Positions 35,146-46,345 of a stretch of 64,000 nt of DNA are shown piece after piece. The DNA comes from Lumnitzera littorea (taxonomy: Eukaryota; Streptophyta; Magnoliopsida; Myrtales; Combretaceae), in NCBI GenBank assembly GCA_024138015.1, contig JAMXBB010000001.1, positions 94,721,740 to 94,785,739 of the forward strand. Reading direction: 5' to 3'. Position numbers and translations under genes: made by a program. The notes under the pieces are model-generated. The model did not search any database, was not told the origin of the DNA, and worked only from the letters and a program-made list of their open reading frames with translations. How positions within the stretch are numbered: the first letter of the stretch is position 1; each line of letters begins with the position of its first letter.

Positions 35146-35352
35146 TTGTCTATGAAATATGTAGACCTAAGAATGGTGGGTAACCAACAAGACAATAATC
35201 AAAGAGTTAATAGACTGCCAGATGCCCTAGAAATCCATGAGCAGCTACTACATGCTAAAACTACCTACTGGAAGCAAAGGACTAGGCGTGCTAAGGCCTT
35301 TAACAAGGCCTTGTTAGCTAAAGTCGAAAAAAGCGAGAGGACTATGAATTAG
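35146..35352 (+). pseudogene. Short coiled-coil-like frame, copy 1
   Basis: Sixty-eight codons rich in Lys, Arg, Gln and Glu (ALEIHEQLLHAKTTYWKQR... KALLAKVEKSERTMN). After the stop, ALEMLDKIKAQL continues in frame (Gln-to-stop type change), so the helical frame was once longer. It resembles the kind of charged coiled coil that Tat-type elements encode at the end of ORF1. Function unknown. Copy 2 is at 35812-36018. Confidence 0.5.
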
Positions 35353-35811
35353 GCTTTAGAAATGCTAGACAAGATTAAAGCCCAACTGCGAGGGTCATTT
35401 GTTGCATCAAAGATGCAGGACAGATGCGGTTAGACCTAGGTCGTCTTAGAACCTTAAGAGATGGGCTATTGTATAGACTTCGGGTGCTGTTGTGTAACTA
35501 TCACTTGAGGATAATTAAGCCACCTCACTTAAGCTCAATGTGACTAATGAAAGTGTTCTTTAACAAGTAAGGTCACAAAACTTAAGGATTTTTTCAAAAC
35601 CTACCTAATCACATGTACTCCCCTCCAAGCTTGAGTTAATACAATACCTTTAAGAAAGTGCAACGCCACCAATCATTCAAGAGTTTTAATATAATCAAGT
35701 TTCTATAAAGGATAGTAGGGTTATAACATAAGGAAGTAATGTATTAACTCAAACAATCCTAACATCTGCATATTTCCATGTGCCTTTTTTTGCTACATTG
35801 ATGACTGATTC

Positions 35812-36018
35812 TTGTCCATGAAATATGTAGACCTAAGAATGGTGGGTAACCAACAAGACAATAATCAAAGAGTCAATAAACTGCCAAATGCCTTAGAAAT
35901 CCATGAGCAGCTACTACATGCTAAAACTACCTACTGGAAGCAAAGGACTAGGCGTGCTAAGGCCTCTAATAAGGCCTTGTTAGCTAAAGTCGAAAAAAGC
36001 AAGAGGACCATGAATTAG
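35812..36018 (+). pseudogene. Short coiled-coil-like frame, copy 2
   Basis: The duplicate of the frame at 35146-35352 with a handful of substitutions (R to K, D to N, F to S, E to K), followed by the same stop and ALEMLDKIKAQLQEL. Identical length and stop position show that it was already broken before the duplication. Confidence 0.5.
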
Positions 36019-36476
36019 GCTTTAGAAATGCTAGACAAGATTAAAGCCCAACTACAAGAGTTAGATTAAAAACTTTAGATGTAGTTAAAGGGCTTTAAAT
36101 AAATTTTAAGTTTCGTTAAGAATAATTGTTAAGCTCCCTTCTGTTTTGTTCTCTATACTCTGATCTTTCTAAAATAAATTTTTTCTCTTTAGTCTATCAT
36201 TCTTAGTTCTTTCCTTCCTTGTAGATAGTCTTTCAATAGAACTTATCTAACCATTCATTCTCTCCCATTCAAGGAAATGCAATTAAAAACCAAAAAAAAA
36301 AAAATCACCATCTTTATTTGGATTTTTTTTTTATTTCTATAAAATAAAGCTTTATCTTTCTCTCTCACTTAAAAGAAAAAAAGAAAAAAAAATGTTGCTA
36401 ACTGGAAAAGAATTCTCCCAACTAGGTTCACATGATTGATGACAAACTCACCTCTCTAAAAAGGATGATGCATTAA

Positions 36477-37100
36477 ATGGCCCAAGAATGGCAAGTCTTG
36501 TTCCCAATGATCATCACTCTCCAAATATCTCAAGATTTAAGCCTAGAAAGGAGACTCTCAAATCTAGAAGAAAAGGTAGCCACATTAAAAAAGACCACTA
36601 TAGATCTTGAAATGGCAGTGGGCCTCATACTTAGAAGATTTCAACACTTAACATTCAATACTAATCAAATGTCAATAGGCCCTAATGATGAAGGAGGCCC
36701 AACAAGAAAAAAGCCAAAGTGAAGTGAGAAAAAACAAGCCCTAAGGACTCAGTGGAGGCCATTCACTCTATTGAAGATCTCAATTGCCCAAATCTTTCAT
36801 CATTTGAAAGCAACAAGGATTATAGCTTGTGAAGCCTCTAATTTGAATTACAAACTACGCAGCTTTGACCCAAAAGCACGATGCGACTATCATATGGGTT
36901 AGAAGGGGCACTCCACTGAAAAATATTGGAGATTGAAGAACAAGATTCAAGACCTGATAAATGCAAAAGTCATTCAGCTAGAGCTACAACAAGCCGATCC
37001 TTCTTCAAGTCATGGGAGAAGTTCAACTGAGTCACCTAAAGCTCCATTCCCTTTGAGTATACTAATACCTTCTGATAAGCTCATGGGTTGTTTTAAGTAA
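36477..37100 (+). pseudogene. gag remnant of E
   Basis: The open part (36477-36722) contains LSLERRLSNLEEKVATLKKTTIDLEMAVGLI, a coiled coil comparable to LRFRSLERTVRKIANQLSFL in D's gag. Downstream, at about 36850-36990, FDPKARCDYHMG-stop-KGHSTEKYWRLKNKIQDLI matches D's ARCQYHMG...RLKNKIQDLID, a C-x2-H...H...C zinc finger in which the last Cys is Tyr. The capsid core between them is missing. It ends GCFK-stop near 37099. No pol follows. Confidence 0.7.
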
Positions 37101-38871
37101 TTGGACGCTTGTTAAGATAAGGGCAAAGAAAGTTGTTTTTCATTAAAGTCTGTAACAGCTGGAATAATATAATCTTATTGCCTTTTCAATTAAATGATCA
37201 CACTATTATTAGCATTGAGGCAAATAAATTCCTCCTTAAGAAATCAGTAACTCACTTTTAAAGGGCTTTAGAATGAAAAGAGGCAAACTATTTTCTACAC
37301 ACTAACGTAAAACACTTTGAGAGTTAAGCGACATAATGGTGAGGATACTTTGGACTCATTCCTTAAAGGAGACCCACTTTGAATGTAATATGTAAATTAA
37401 AATAAAGTTAGGCATTCATTTTCAAATTCTAAACACAATCATCTATTGTTCACCTTGTTGTACTCATTTGAAGAATTTTCAAATTTAAAGCCTATCAAAA
37501 ACCACCTCACAATGGGGCAATTCAGAGGTTAGGGTCATTGATGAGGAGAAAAGGACAAAATTAGTTTATGCTTACTTTAGTAACATTAAATTCAAAAGAA
37601 ACTTTTATTTTTGATAAGTTATTTTTGTTTTGAAGAAGAGCCATATCCTTTATAAACACCTTAAGCTTATACTTACCTCACCCGAGCTCGTACAATAAGA
37701 ACCCATGGATTTAGGGCCCTGAATCACTTAAAAGGCAAAAACTTGGCAATAGAGACAATCATTCTTAGGGCCAAAAGAAAAGAAAGAACAACAAGAGAAC
37801 AATAGGGTAAAATAATAATAACAAAAAAGGAAAGAAAAAGAGAAGAAAAATGGTTGGAAAATTAGGCCCAAGTGTAAGTCAAAAGCCCTAAGAGATATAT
37901 CATATCCCAATAAGGGTAGCCAAATCGAAGTCAAAACCTAAATAGCCCCAAAGACATAAGGCTCTAAATCACAATCCGAGCTTAGTAACCCAAAATCTCT
38001 GTATCCATTCTAAAGCCTCTCTTATGCTGAATCACAACAAGCCTTCCCACCTACAATACCACCTTTACATAATAAAAGCTCTTCCAATCTTAAAAAGTAA
38101 TCTAACTTTAATAAAAGTTGTTTTTGAAATTAGGGCAATTATACTTCTAATTGTTTCTAAGGTTCTCGACTTGTACACCCGAGATTAATATTTATTTCAA
38201 AATAGGCTTCTTCATTAGTTTCTTTTGAAACCCTTAGACCAAAAACCTAAATTCATCATGTTAAACCGAAAATGACCTAATGGATTGATCAAGGCATATC
38301 ACATGCAAAATGGATTATAATTTTGGACTATAGTCAAGAGTGTAATCTAAGTCGAGAGTTTGCAAGGAAGTCCTCTTCAACTAAACTAGTCATGAGTTAC
38401 CTTTTCCTTAAAAAATAAGTATGTTTGAAATCACAAGGCCCTACCAAATGACTCGACATCTAGGCTAGCGGGAACATAAGAGGCCCCATTTGATTATTAA
38501 GGAAGGGTTCTTTACCTGTTAGTAAACTAAAAAAAAAAGAGAAGAAAAGAAAAAAAAAGGGGTAATAAAAAAAGAAAAAGAAAATGAGAGAGAAAGTATC
38601 TTTATTCCAAGTCTAAGTCGGCCCAAGTGGCCAAGTTTTCAATCCATTCTAAAAAAAAAGGGGGAGGGGAGGGGGTGGTGGAGGTTTCTCATTCTTCCCA
38701 AATAAAGGAAATTATCTCTAATGTCTTTTTTAACGTAAATGGTTTTCACTAAAGGGTTTATCTATAAATATTTTCCTCAAATTGGTTAGCATTTTGGATA
38801 AGTTTAATCCTAGCAAGCTCTCAAAAGGGCTATCACGCCTTCCATCCATTCAACTCTCCTCAAGGTCTTTA
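37101..38871 (+). other. Non-coding spacer of E
   Basis: AT-rich sequence with purine runs (37800-37850, 38525-38600, 38650-38680) and no domain I recognise. It occupies the place where protease, RT, RNase H and integrase stand in D, so the pol region has been replaced or deleted. Confidence 0.6.
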
Positions 38872-39115
38872 ACGTGCCCATAAGGCATTTCTATTTACCA
38901 AGATCTTTTAGTAAGTCCAAAAGGCACTCACCTTCTGCATTTAGTATTTAGCTAGCCTTTGAAGGCACAATCTTAACTCAATCTCTTTTCCAAGCAAACC
39001 CATGAAGCACTTCTATTCATCAATTTCTCTCAAGCGAGCCCATAAGGCACTTCCTTTCAAGCCTGTAGGGCGCTCTCCTTCACCAGTATTCTCTTAACAA
39101 GCCCTTAAGACACAG
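38872..39115 (+). repeat. Degenerate ~40-bp repeats in E 3' UTR
   Basis: Five to six imperfect units of the type AAGCCCATAAGGCACTTC...TTCACCAATTTCTCTC, the same word set as 51377-51775 in D. Confidence 0.7.
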
Positions 39116-39125
39116 CATTAAGTCC

Positions 39126-39868
39126 AGCTTAAGATTGCTAGTCCTTAAGAGATGCTTCCGCCTAAGTTAGTAAGCATAGAGAGGTACAATCGTGTTCTTT
39201 AGATCGATCCTAGCTTAAGGTTGCTAGTCCTCGAGAAACGCTCCCACCTAAGTTAGTAAGCCTAAAGAGGCATGATCAGGTTCTTTAGATCTAGTCCCTA
39301 AGAGATGCTCTCGCCTAGGTTAGTGAGCCTAAAGAGGCACAATCAGGTTCTTTAGATCAATCCCAACTTAGGATTACTAATCTTCGAGAGACATTCCCGA
39401 TTAGGTTAGTAAGCCTAAAGAGGTACGACCGGGTTCTTTAGATCGGTCCTAGCTTAAGGTTGCTAATCCCCAAGAGATACTCCCACCTAGGTTAGTGAGC
39501 TTAGAGAGGCACGACTAAGTTTTTTAAATTGATCCTAGCTTAGGGTTGCTAGTCCCTGAGAGATGCTCCCACCTAGGTTAGTGAGCCTATAGAGGCATGA
39601 CCAGGTTCTTTAGATCGATCCCAACTTAGGGTTGTTAGTTCTCGAGAAATGCTCTTACTTAAGTTAATGAGCCTACAAAGGTATGACTAAGTTCTTTAGA
39701 TCGATCTCAACTTAGAGTTACTAGTCCCCAAAAGATGCTCTCGCCTAGGTTAGTGAGCCTAGAGAAGCACAACCAGATTCTTTCAATCGATCCTTGCTTA
39801 GGGTTACTAATCCCCGAAAGATACTCCCACTTAGGTTAGTGAGCCTAGAAAAGCACGACCAAGTTTCA
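39126..39868 (+). repeat. 86-bp tandem repeat array in E 3' UTR
   Basis: Units start at 39126, 39212, about 39290 (shortened by ~13 bp), 39365, 39451, 39537, 39623, 39709 and 39795: nine copies with an exact 86-bp period except the short one. Each reads approximately AGCTTAGGGTTGCTAGTCC, CGAGAGATGCTCCCACC, TAGGTTAGTGAGCCTA, AGAGGCACGACCAGG, TTCTTTAGATCGATCC. The array stops ~110 bp before the PPT. Confidence 0.92.
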
Positions 39869-39976
39869 TTTCTTCATCAAATCCCCAGTAGATCAAGTCT
39901 TGGATGGTTAGTCATCCCAAGGGCAAAAATAGTGTCTTTTTATCTTTGTGACAAAGTTTTATTCAAACTTCACCAT

Positions 39977-39985
39977 AAAGAGAGG
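39977..39985 (+). other. Polypurine tract of E
   Basis: AAAGAGAGG lies five bases before the 3' LTR start (TATAAACACCC, a decayed TGTAGACACCC). Confidence 0.7.
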
Positions 39986-39989
39986 CCAT

Positions 39990-42704
39990 TATAAACACCC
40001 AATTTTTACACCCCATCCCCCGCAAATCCCATTACACCCCCCCCCCCCCCCAGGATAAGGCATCCTATCCTATAACAAATCTACGAAAAATATCAAAAAT
40101 AAGGAAATAAGAAGAAACATAAAAATAAGAAAATGCAAAAAAAATTAAACAATTGGAAAGTCACCAAAAAATAGAAAAAAAAATTGAAGATTTAAGGAAT
40201 CTAGAAAATAACAATTTAATATAATAGATTTTTTTAATTTCAAATAAGTTTAAAAATGAAACCATTGGGCTTGAGCTTAGATTTGAATCTAACCCAACTG
40301 ACCTAGTCCATATATGCAATTTAATTGCACATATGGACAAAGCATAGGCTAACAGCCTAACGATTAAGCACTTAGAGTTAGCATTAGGTTTAAGCATGAG
40401 GTTATGGCTTTGAATCTTGACAAAGGCAAGAAAGTCTTTTATTTTTTCAGATAATACACTACACTCACTGCACTACCACGTGTCAAGATGTCATTGTACC
40501 ACATGTCCTGATATGTAATAGCATCAGGATGGACGTGTGTTAACATGATGCCACATGGCATGCCACGTTAGCTACCACGTATCACGTGAGGACACATAGC
40601 AACACCTGGTTGGTCAGTACGGCTTATGTGCCGCCACGTTAACGCCACATTAGCCCCTTTTCCCTCCCTTTCCTTCTTTTTTCTCTCCCTTTCCCACAAT
40701 TTCCTCTACTTTCCCCAACTACACAGCTTCAACCCCTTCACTGTGGATCTAATTTTGGCACGAATTTAACACACAAATACATGGTTTCTTGATCTGATCT
40801 TACTTACTACATGGCCTACTTCGAATAGAATCTAAGAATGCATCAAAATTCAATCAAAAACGCATCCAAATTTGATCAAATACGCATTCAAATCAAGCTC
40901 CCAAGTTCCAAAAAAAGCTTAAGTTTCGGAAATTTGAATTCATACCGAATTCTTACCAAATTCACCATTAAAGGACTTTCCGAGCTTACACTAACCAAAA
41001 TCATTATAAATTGGACACATACAAGCATAGACATGGACACACGGGTAAAAGTCCTCACTCCCAAATTCGAAATCTGTCTCTCTCTCTCTCTCTCACTAGT
41101 CGCAATCCTCTCTCTCTCTTCAAATTTCTCTCTTTAAACCACCTTCAGTCGAGCTTACCACAACAACCGAACCCCCACCACACGAGCTTCCCAACCCAAC
41201 CACTCTAGTCTAACGCTGTAGCCCCTAGCAACAACACCAACTTGCCGCTGCCGAACCCTGACCACCATACTCCCCCCTCTCGAACTACTATCTCCAACTG
41301 TCGTAGGCTCAAACTAACCTTACGGCCACACTTCCTACATCTCTAAACCTTTGACCCAACACTTCTCTTGCCCCCAGCAACCGCCACACAACGCCAAGCT
41401 ATACCACCACCACTACCACCACTCATCTCCAACCACCGCCCAAACAACCTCCAATCACCATGACATCAAGCTTACCCTACCCGCCCGCACAACGTGCACA
41501 CCTCCCTCCCTAACCTAATTAAACAAATCCCCTTTTCCCCACTCGAACTGCTTGGAATCACCCTACTGAGCTGCTACTACCCTTAAAGCCAGATCCAGAT
41601 CCGAAGTCCGACTCCAGTCTGACTCGAGCCTAACCCGAAATCCGCTCTAAGTTCGACTCACGCACACCCACTGCATCCGAAGCCCAATTATTTTTTTTTT
41701 TTCTTTTCTTTCTTTTTATTTTGTTATTTAGCTATTGTTGTTTTATCCTTTATTTTATTTTATTTTATTTATTTATCTTTTTTTAATATAATGTAATAAA
41801 AAAGAAGAAGAAGAAAGAGGAAAAAAAAAGAGAAAAAAAAAGGAAAAAGAAAGAAAAAAAGAAAAGAAAAGTAGTCTATTTATTTATTTTTTTCCTAATA
41901 GATAAAAATAGAATATAAAAATAATAAATAAGGTAATATAAAAAAATAATAATAATAGAAATAAGTAAATAAGTTAATTATTTTTAAAATACTTAGAGAA
42001 GTTAGGTTTTTTCCAAAATGAATAAAAATAAATTGGATTTTTTTTTCAAAATTAAGGCCTTTTAGAACTTTCCAAAAATAATAAAATTTCTAATTTAGGA
42101 CTTTCTTTTAGAAATTTCCTTAAATGAATCAAAATGGTCTAAAAACGTAAATCTAACGTATTTTCAACTTAAAATCAAATTAACCCAATAAAGTTTTATA
42201 TAAAAAACTATGTACATTTGATCTCGAATAGCAAGTATATAAGTACCTATAAGGTAATGATAAAAATAAAAAACTTGATTTTTCCCTTTTTAGTTTAGAT
42301 TGTTCAAATTATCCCATTTGGGTAAATAATCAAGTTCCATCTTTTAAAATTGAAAGGTGATTTTTAAGGTTAAAATTAAATTTAAAAAATTAGTGGTACC
42401 TGTAAGGGTTTAAAATTCTTAACCCTCAAATCCAGATCTCCGGTTTCAAAAACTGTTTTATAAAATTGGCTTAATCGATAGACTAGTAGTTAAGTTATGA
42501 CCAATCCACCCAATTGGTTATAACTTAACTCTTTTTCCCAACCCTAATCAAGTGGCAACTCCAAAGTGGTTTTTAAAATACAAATAAAATCGATTTTTTT
42601 TAAACCTTTGTTGAGGGTCATTATTAAACGAGTAAGATTTAATATTAATCGGTTTAAAGAAGACCTAATTTAAAAAACCAGGAGGTGAAAAACTAAGCTC
42701 AACA
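39990..42704 (+). repeat. 3' LTR of E
   Basis: It starts TATAAACACCCAATTTTT and ends GCTCAACA, and is collinear with 31415-34153: palindrome at 40309-40335, tRNA-like remnant at 40346-40447, G-box at 40583-40588, TATA-like TATAAAT at 41005, CT runs at 41076-41125. A C-run (about 40037-40051) near its start has no equivalent in the 5' copy. By eye the two LTRs differ at roughly one base in ten. Confidence 0.9.
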
Positions 42705-42713
42705 ATAGAAACA

Positions 42714-43217
42714 TAAGTTTTTACATCCTATGTAAAATAGCTTTAAAAAACTATGGTGTTACTTATAGTAAATATTTAAAACTTAAAATACATGATGGAA
42801 ATATGTGAATGAAGAAATTAAGTTTTTTTTTTAATAAAAAATTCTTAATCATATATAATTAAACATGTATGAAAGAAGGATAAACAAATTCAAAATTGAA
42901 CTTTTTGGATTATTTTCCTTTAAAAAAAAAGCAATGAACTAAAGAGAACCAAATATTTCAACTCATTTCAAATTATTGATGATATAAGTTGAATTATATA
43001 GTTTTTCTTGTAATCTTTGTTATTAGAGCTAAAACTTGGGTGAAGGTTATGAACATAAAATAAGAGACAAAAAGAGTGAAAAAGAGAAAAATAAAATAAA
43101 ATAGGATAGAGAAAATGGTGTAATGCCTTAATAGTTGATGGTTTGTAAAAGCTTAGTTGTATTTTTTTTTATTACGGAGTTTATATGTAAACTCGATTAA
43201 AAAGTAAGTTTTTACAT
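42714..43217. mobile_element. 478-bp AT-rich insert K flanked by 13-bp direct repeats
   Basis: TAAGTTTTTACAT occurs at 42714-42726 and 43205-43217 with 478 bp of AT-rich, non-coding sequence between. The direct repeat looks like a long target duplication of the sort left by LINE/SINE-type insertion. I see no terminal inverted repeats, no poly-A end and no pol III boxes. ORF1 of D resumes right after the second repeat. Confidence 0.45.
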
Positions 43218-43770
43218 GAAAAAGAATTTATACACGAGTTAACTTGGAATGGTTTCCTAAAATCGTAAGCTCGTAGAATCTCATGGGTAGAATCGCAATT
43301 TTGACAACTATGCTTAGAGCAATCAAGCAACTATGGGAAACAAGGACTATTAGCCCTAACATCAACTTAGGAGAGTGGCTTGCAAAAGTAGACCAGCACA
43401 GGGCTGCCAAAGAATATATGTACAATCAACTCCATAAGGTAAGAGAGATCCAATATTGAGCATCGAAGGTCATACAACCCGCACTAGCTAAACCAAATCT
43501 TGAAATCAAGACCTACATGAACTAAGTACAAGCTCGTATAGAAGTGATCTATGAAGAGTGGGACATGTAAGAGGATCTCTTTCGGGAATCAAGATAGCAT
43601 TCTTAAGCTTTAGAGCACTAATTGAGAAGATTCAAAGAATTTGAAGAAACAAAAGAGCCCTGCTTAGAAAAGAGGAAGGAAGCACCAATAAGACCTAGTT
43701 AGCAGAAAAAGGGAATACTGACCAAGCACCAAAAGAACGTCTAGAGATAGGAGTACTTTTCTTACAAAAC
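43218..43770 (+). pseudogene. ORF1 relic of D, 3' part
   Basis: After insert K the frame reads RIYTRVNLEWFPKIVSS, then NINLGEWLAKVDQHRAAKEYMYNQLHKVREIQY-stop-ASKVIQPAL and VQARIEVIYEEWDM, a charged, mostly helical C-terminal region of the Tat-type ORF1, ending near 43740. It continues the remnant that stops at 31414. Confidence 0.6.
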
Positions 43771-44055
43771 AATGTATTTTATTTTTGTCAAATAATGTAA
43801 AAGGGAACTCTGAAAGCTACAAAATAATAAAAATTACCATCTTGCTGGTTAATTGTCGATTCTATTTCTCTACATCCGTGTGCCATACATCTTCACATTC
43901 TTATACATTTCTTTATTTGTTTTTTCATTCATCTCATTCGTTAAAATATTTATGTGCTGATTCGTTGAGAAGTAATCTCGAGCTAAGTTACAAAGATCGC
44001 TTTGAAACGCCAAACCTTCTAAAGAAGTCCTATCCAAACCCACTCTCAAACCAGA

Positions 44056-45880
44056 ATGGCTAACCAAGGAAACGACAATGTCAATACCAAGAATGACAAC
44101 AACAATGTGAGCCTAAAAGTTATTGATCCTACTGAGTTGAGGTTTCGCTCCTTGGAAAGAACAGTAAGAAAGATTGCAAATCAGCTAAGCTTCCTTACTA
44201 ATAGCATTGCCTTACTCAAGTACATAGCACCATCAAATGAAGAAAGCTCTAAAGCTCAATATGGAAAGAATGCCAAAGCCCTACCCCTCAAAGTAGAAGA
44301 AGCTTATCCCAAATTCAACCAAGCTTTTGAATCTTTTGAGATGGAAAGGGTTTATCCAAAAGTCAATCTAAGCCAAACACTTACTTATTCCCAGTCAACC
44401 CAAAACCTAAAACTAATCGAGATAGATTAAAAGAGCTTGAGAGGCGATTAACCTAACAAATCATTGAGAAAATGAAAATGCTCAAAGGGTACGATGGTTT
44501 CGAGCAAGCTGGTATTACAGACTTCTTTGCTTATGACTATAGAAGCTTTCTAGAAAAATTTAAAGTACCTGGCTTTTAGAAATACAATGGGACTAGATGC
44601 CTTAAACTACACACCAAACTACATGTACAAAGATGGGCAAATATGTATAATACAACCAGCTTATGGTACAAACTTTTCCAGACAGCCTAATGGGCCCTAC
44701 TTTGACCTGGTATGCCCAATTAGATTTGAATCAAGTAAACACATGGGAGAAGTTAGCTAGGGTGTTTTCTGAGCAATATAAATTCAATGTTGACGTAGCA
44801 CCAACCGTGATGGACTTGGTTTCCCTAAAGAAGAGGCACAATGAATCTTTTAAAGAATATGCCTAAAAGTAGAGGTCCTTAATTGCAAGGGTATCCACCC
44901 CATGATCGAGAAAGAGCAAACTTCAACTTTCATCAACACTTTTAAGAGACCCTACTTCTCTCACCTGATTGGGTAAGCCTCTTCTAGTTTTGCAAAAGTA
45001 GTAGTAGCAGCAGCAGGGTGTCGATTAAAAGTGTCGTCTCCTCTAGCAAATTACAGGAAACACCAAACAAAAGACCACCTTCTACTAAACCCACCACTAG
45101 TAAGCCTAGAGAAGCTATTATCAACATGGTCAATTCAAAAACCAAGCCCAATGCTCAAGTCTCTTTTAAGGTAAATCCTTCGTCAGCTCAATAGCAGTTT
45201 AGAAGACAATCGCAAGTCAATAGGGCCACAAGGTAGTTCACCAAGATACCTATTCTTCTTAGTCAGATCCTTGAAAAACTAAGAAAGGATAATGTGCTCC
45301 ATTTTGAGCTTCCCAATGAAAGGTACATACCAAGAATTTTTTATCCCAATGCAAGGTGTCAATATCATATGGGGTAAGTGGGTCGTTCAATCAACTCATG
45401 CTAGAGATTAAAAAATAAGATTCAAGACTTAATCGACGAAGGCATAGTCCAGTTAGATTTCATGGAGGCTCTAGTTCCAAACGTCAACAACAACTCCTTG
45501 CCTAACTACGGCCCCATCATCATCGTGATATTTGATGACTCAAATCTTGCCATCAACATGATCAGCTTCAACTAAGAGCCCAAGGTCTATAAATTCTACA
45601 AATAAGAGGAGAAACAAACTCCAAAGACTAAAAGGTACACCTTCCATGTGCCCTTAGCCCCTGAAAGTTATAAAACTAACCCTTTCAACTACCAAATAGT
45701 AAATCAAGGGCAATTAAGTTTGCTCATGGAGGGAATTATCTGCTTTAGTAGAATTTATGACCTAAAAGAAGACTTGAAAAAGAAAATTGTACTAGAAAGG
45801 CCAAACAACAAACTAGCTAAATATGAAGAAGGATTGTCTGTCTTTACCGAAATAATCAAGTCTAGTAAGTATAAGATAAT
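44056..45880 (+). pseudogene. gag relic of D
   Basis: The start at 44056 (MANQGNDN) opens a 124-codon frame with a coiled coil (LRFRSLERTVRKIANQL). A capsid-like core in other frames includes MLKGYDGFEQAGITDF, FKVPGF (44560), FPDSLMGPTLTWYAQLDLN, WEKLARVFSEQYKFNVDVAPT and LKKRHNESFKEYA (44663-44866). A zinc-finger remnant, ARCQYHMG...RLKNKIQDLIDEG, is near 45345-45440. A last frame (45648-45887) has PLAPESYKTNPFNYQIVNQ. At least three frame changes and many stops break it. Confidence 0.8.
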
Positions 45881-46345
45881 AGATTAGCTCGCTAAGACTC
45901 TAGCACAAATATCTCTTATGAGTCTTTTAATAGCGTTAGAATCGCATCGGGAAACTTTATTGAGAACTTTAAGGGAGGTCAAAGTCCCTTGCGAGATACT
46001 AGCCAAAAGAATGAGGTTTATCACCAACTCTATTCTTACCATGGATCAAATTTTTTTCTCCACCGAAGAACTAGGCAAAGAAGTTAATCAACATACTAAG
46101 CCCCTATTCATAATAGTGAGGGTAAACAACATCATCACAACTAGAGTCCTCATTGACAATGGGTCATCACTAAATGTTTTCCCTCTCACCACCTTGGATC
46201 CATTGGGCATTGAAGCAACTGCAATAAAGCCAAGTTCAACAACAGTTAAGGCTTTTAACAAATCCATAAGGGAAATTATTAGGGAAATTAACTTACCAAT
46301 TGATATTAGCCCACAGACCTTCAACATCCGATTATAGGTCTTAGA
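45881..46345 (+). pseudogene. Protease relic of D
   Basis: The open stretch 45918-46337 contains IITTRVLIDNGSSLNVFPLTTL, where D-N-G-S is the usual active-site form in the Tat/Ogre protease, not a mutation. KPSSTTVKAFN and IREINLPIDISPQTF follow. A preceding arm ending in MRFITNSILTMDQIFFSTEELG matches the region just before protease in the lineage. Confidence 0.85.

Larger units (their letters stand above)
34728..36059 (+). repeat. 667-bp tandem duplication in E
   Basis: Unit 1 (34728-35394) and unit 2 (35395-about 36059) start TCATTTGTTGCATCAAAGATG and end in the ATTAAAGCCCAACT region. Each unit holds a leader block (CATTGTATAGACTTCGGGTG, AAGTGAGGTCACAAAACTTAAGG in unit 1) and a short coiled-coil-like frame. 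By eye about 5% of positions differ, mostly transitions, plus one single-base deletion. Confidence 0.9.
31415..42704 (+). mobile_element. Element E: non-autonomous Tat-type LTR element
   Basis: E consists of a 5' LTR of 2,739 bp, a PBS, a 5.8-kb internal region and a 3' LTR of 2,715 bp. The internal region has a leader in which a 667-bp unit is doubled, a gag remnant with a coiled coil and zinc-finger remnant, non-coding spacer, two sets of short repeats, and a PPT. I found no protease, RT, RNase H or integrase. The LTR ends, PBS and leader words match D, so an autonomous relative such as D could have supplied its enzymes. The flanking pentamers GTATA (31410-31414) and ATAGA (42705-42709) do not match. 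Confidence 0.85.

Noticed and set aside
39126..39868. CRISPR-like array
   Set aside because: The 86-bp units are head-to-tail without unique spacers, inside a retrotransposon 3' UTR.
40838..41208. Two overlapping frames (99 and 65 codons)
   Set aside because: Counterparts of LTR sequence of E around its TATA and CT run; the Ser-Leu repeats come from the microsatellite.
44056..44430. Host gene with a coiled coil
   Set aside because: Position before a Tat-type gag core and protease, and similarity to E's coiled coil, show it is the N-terminal part of D's gag.
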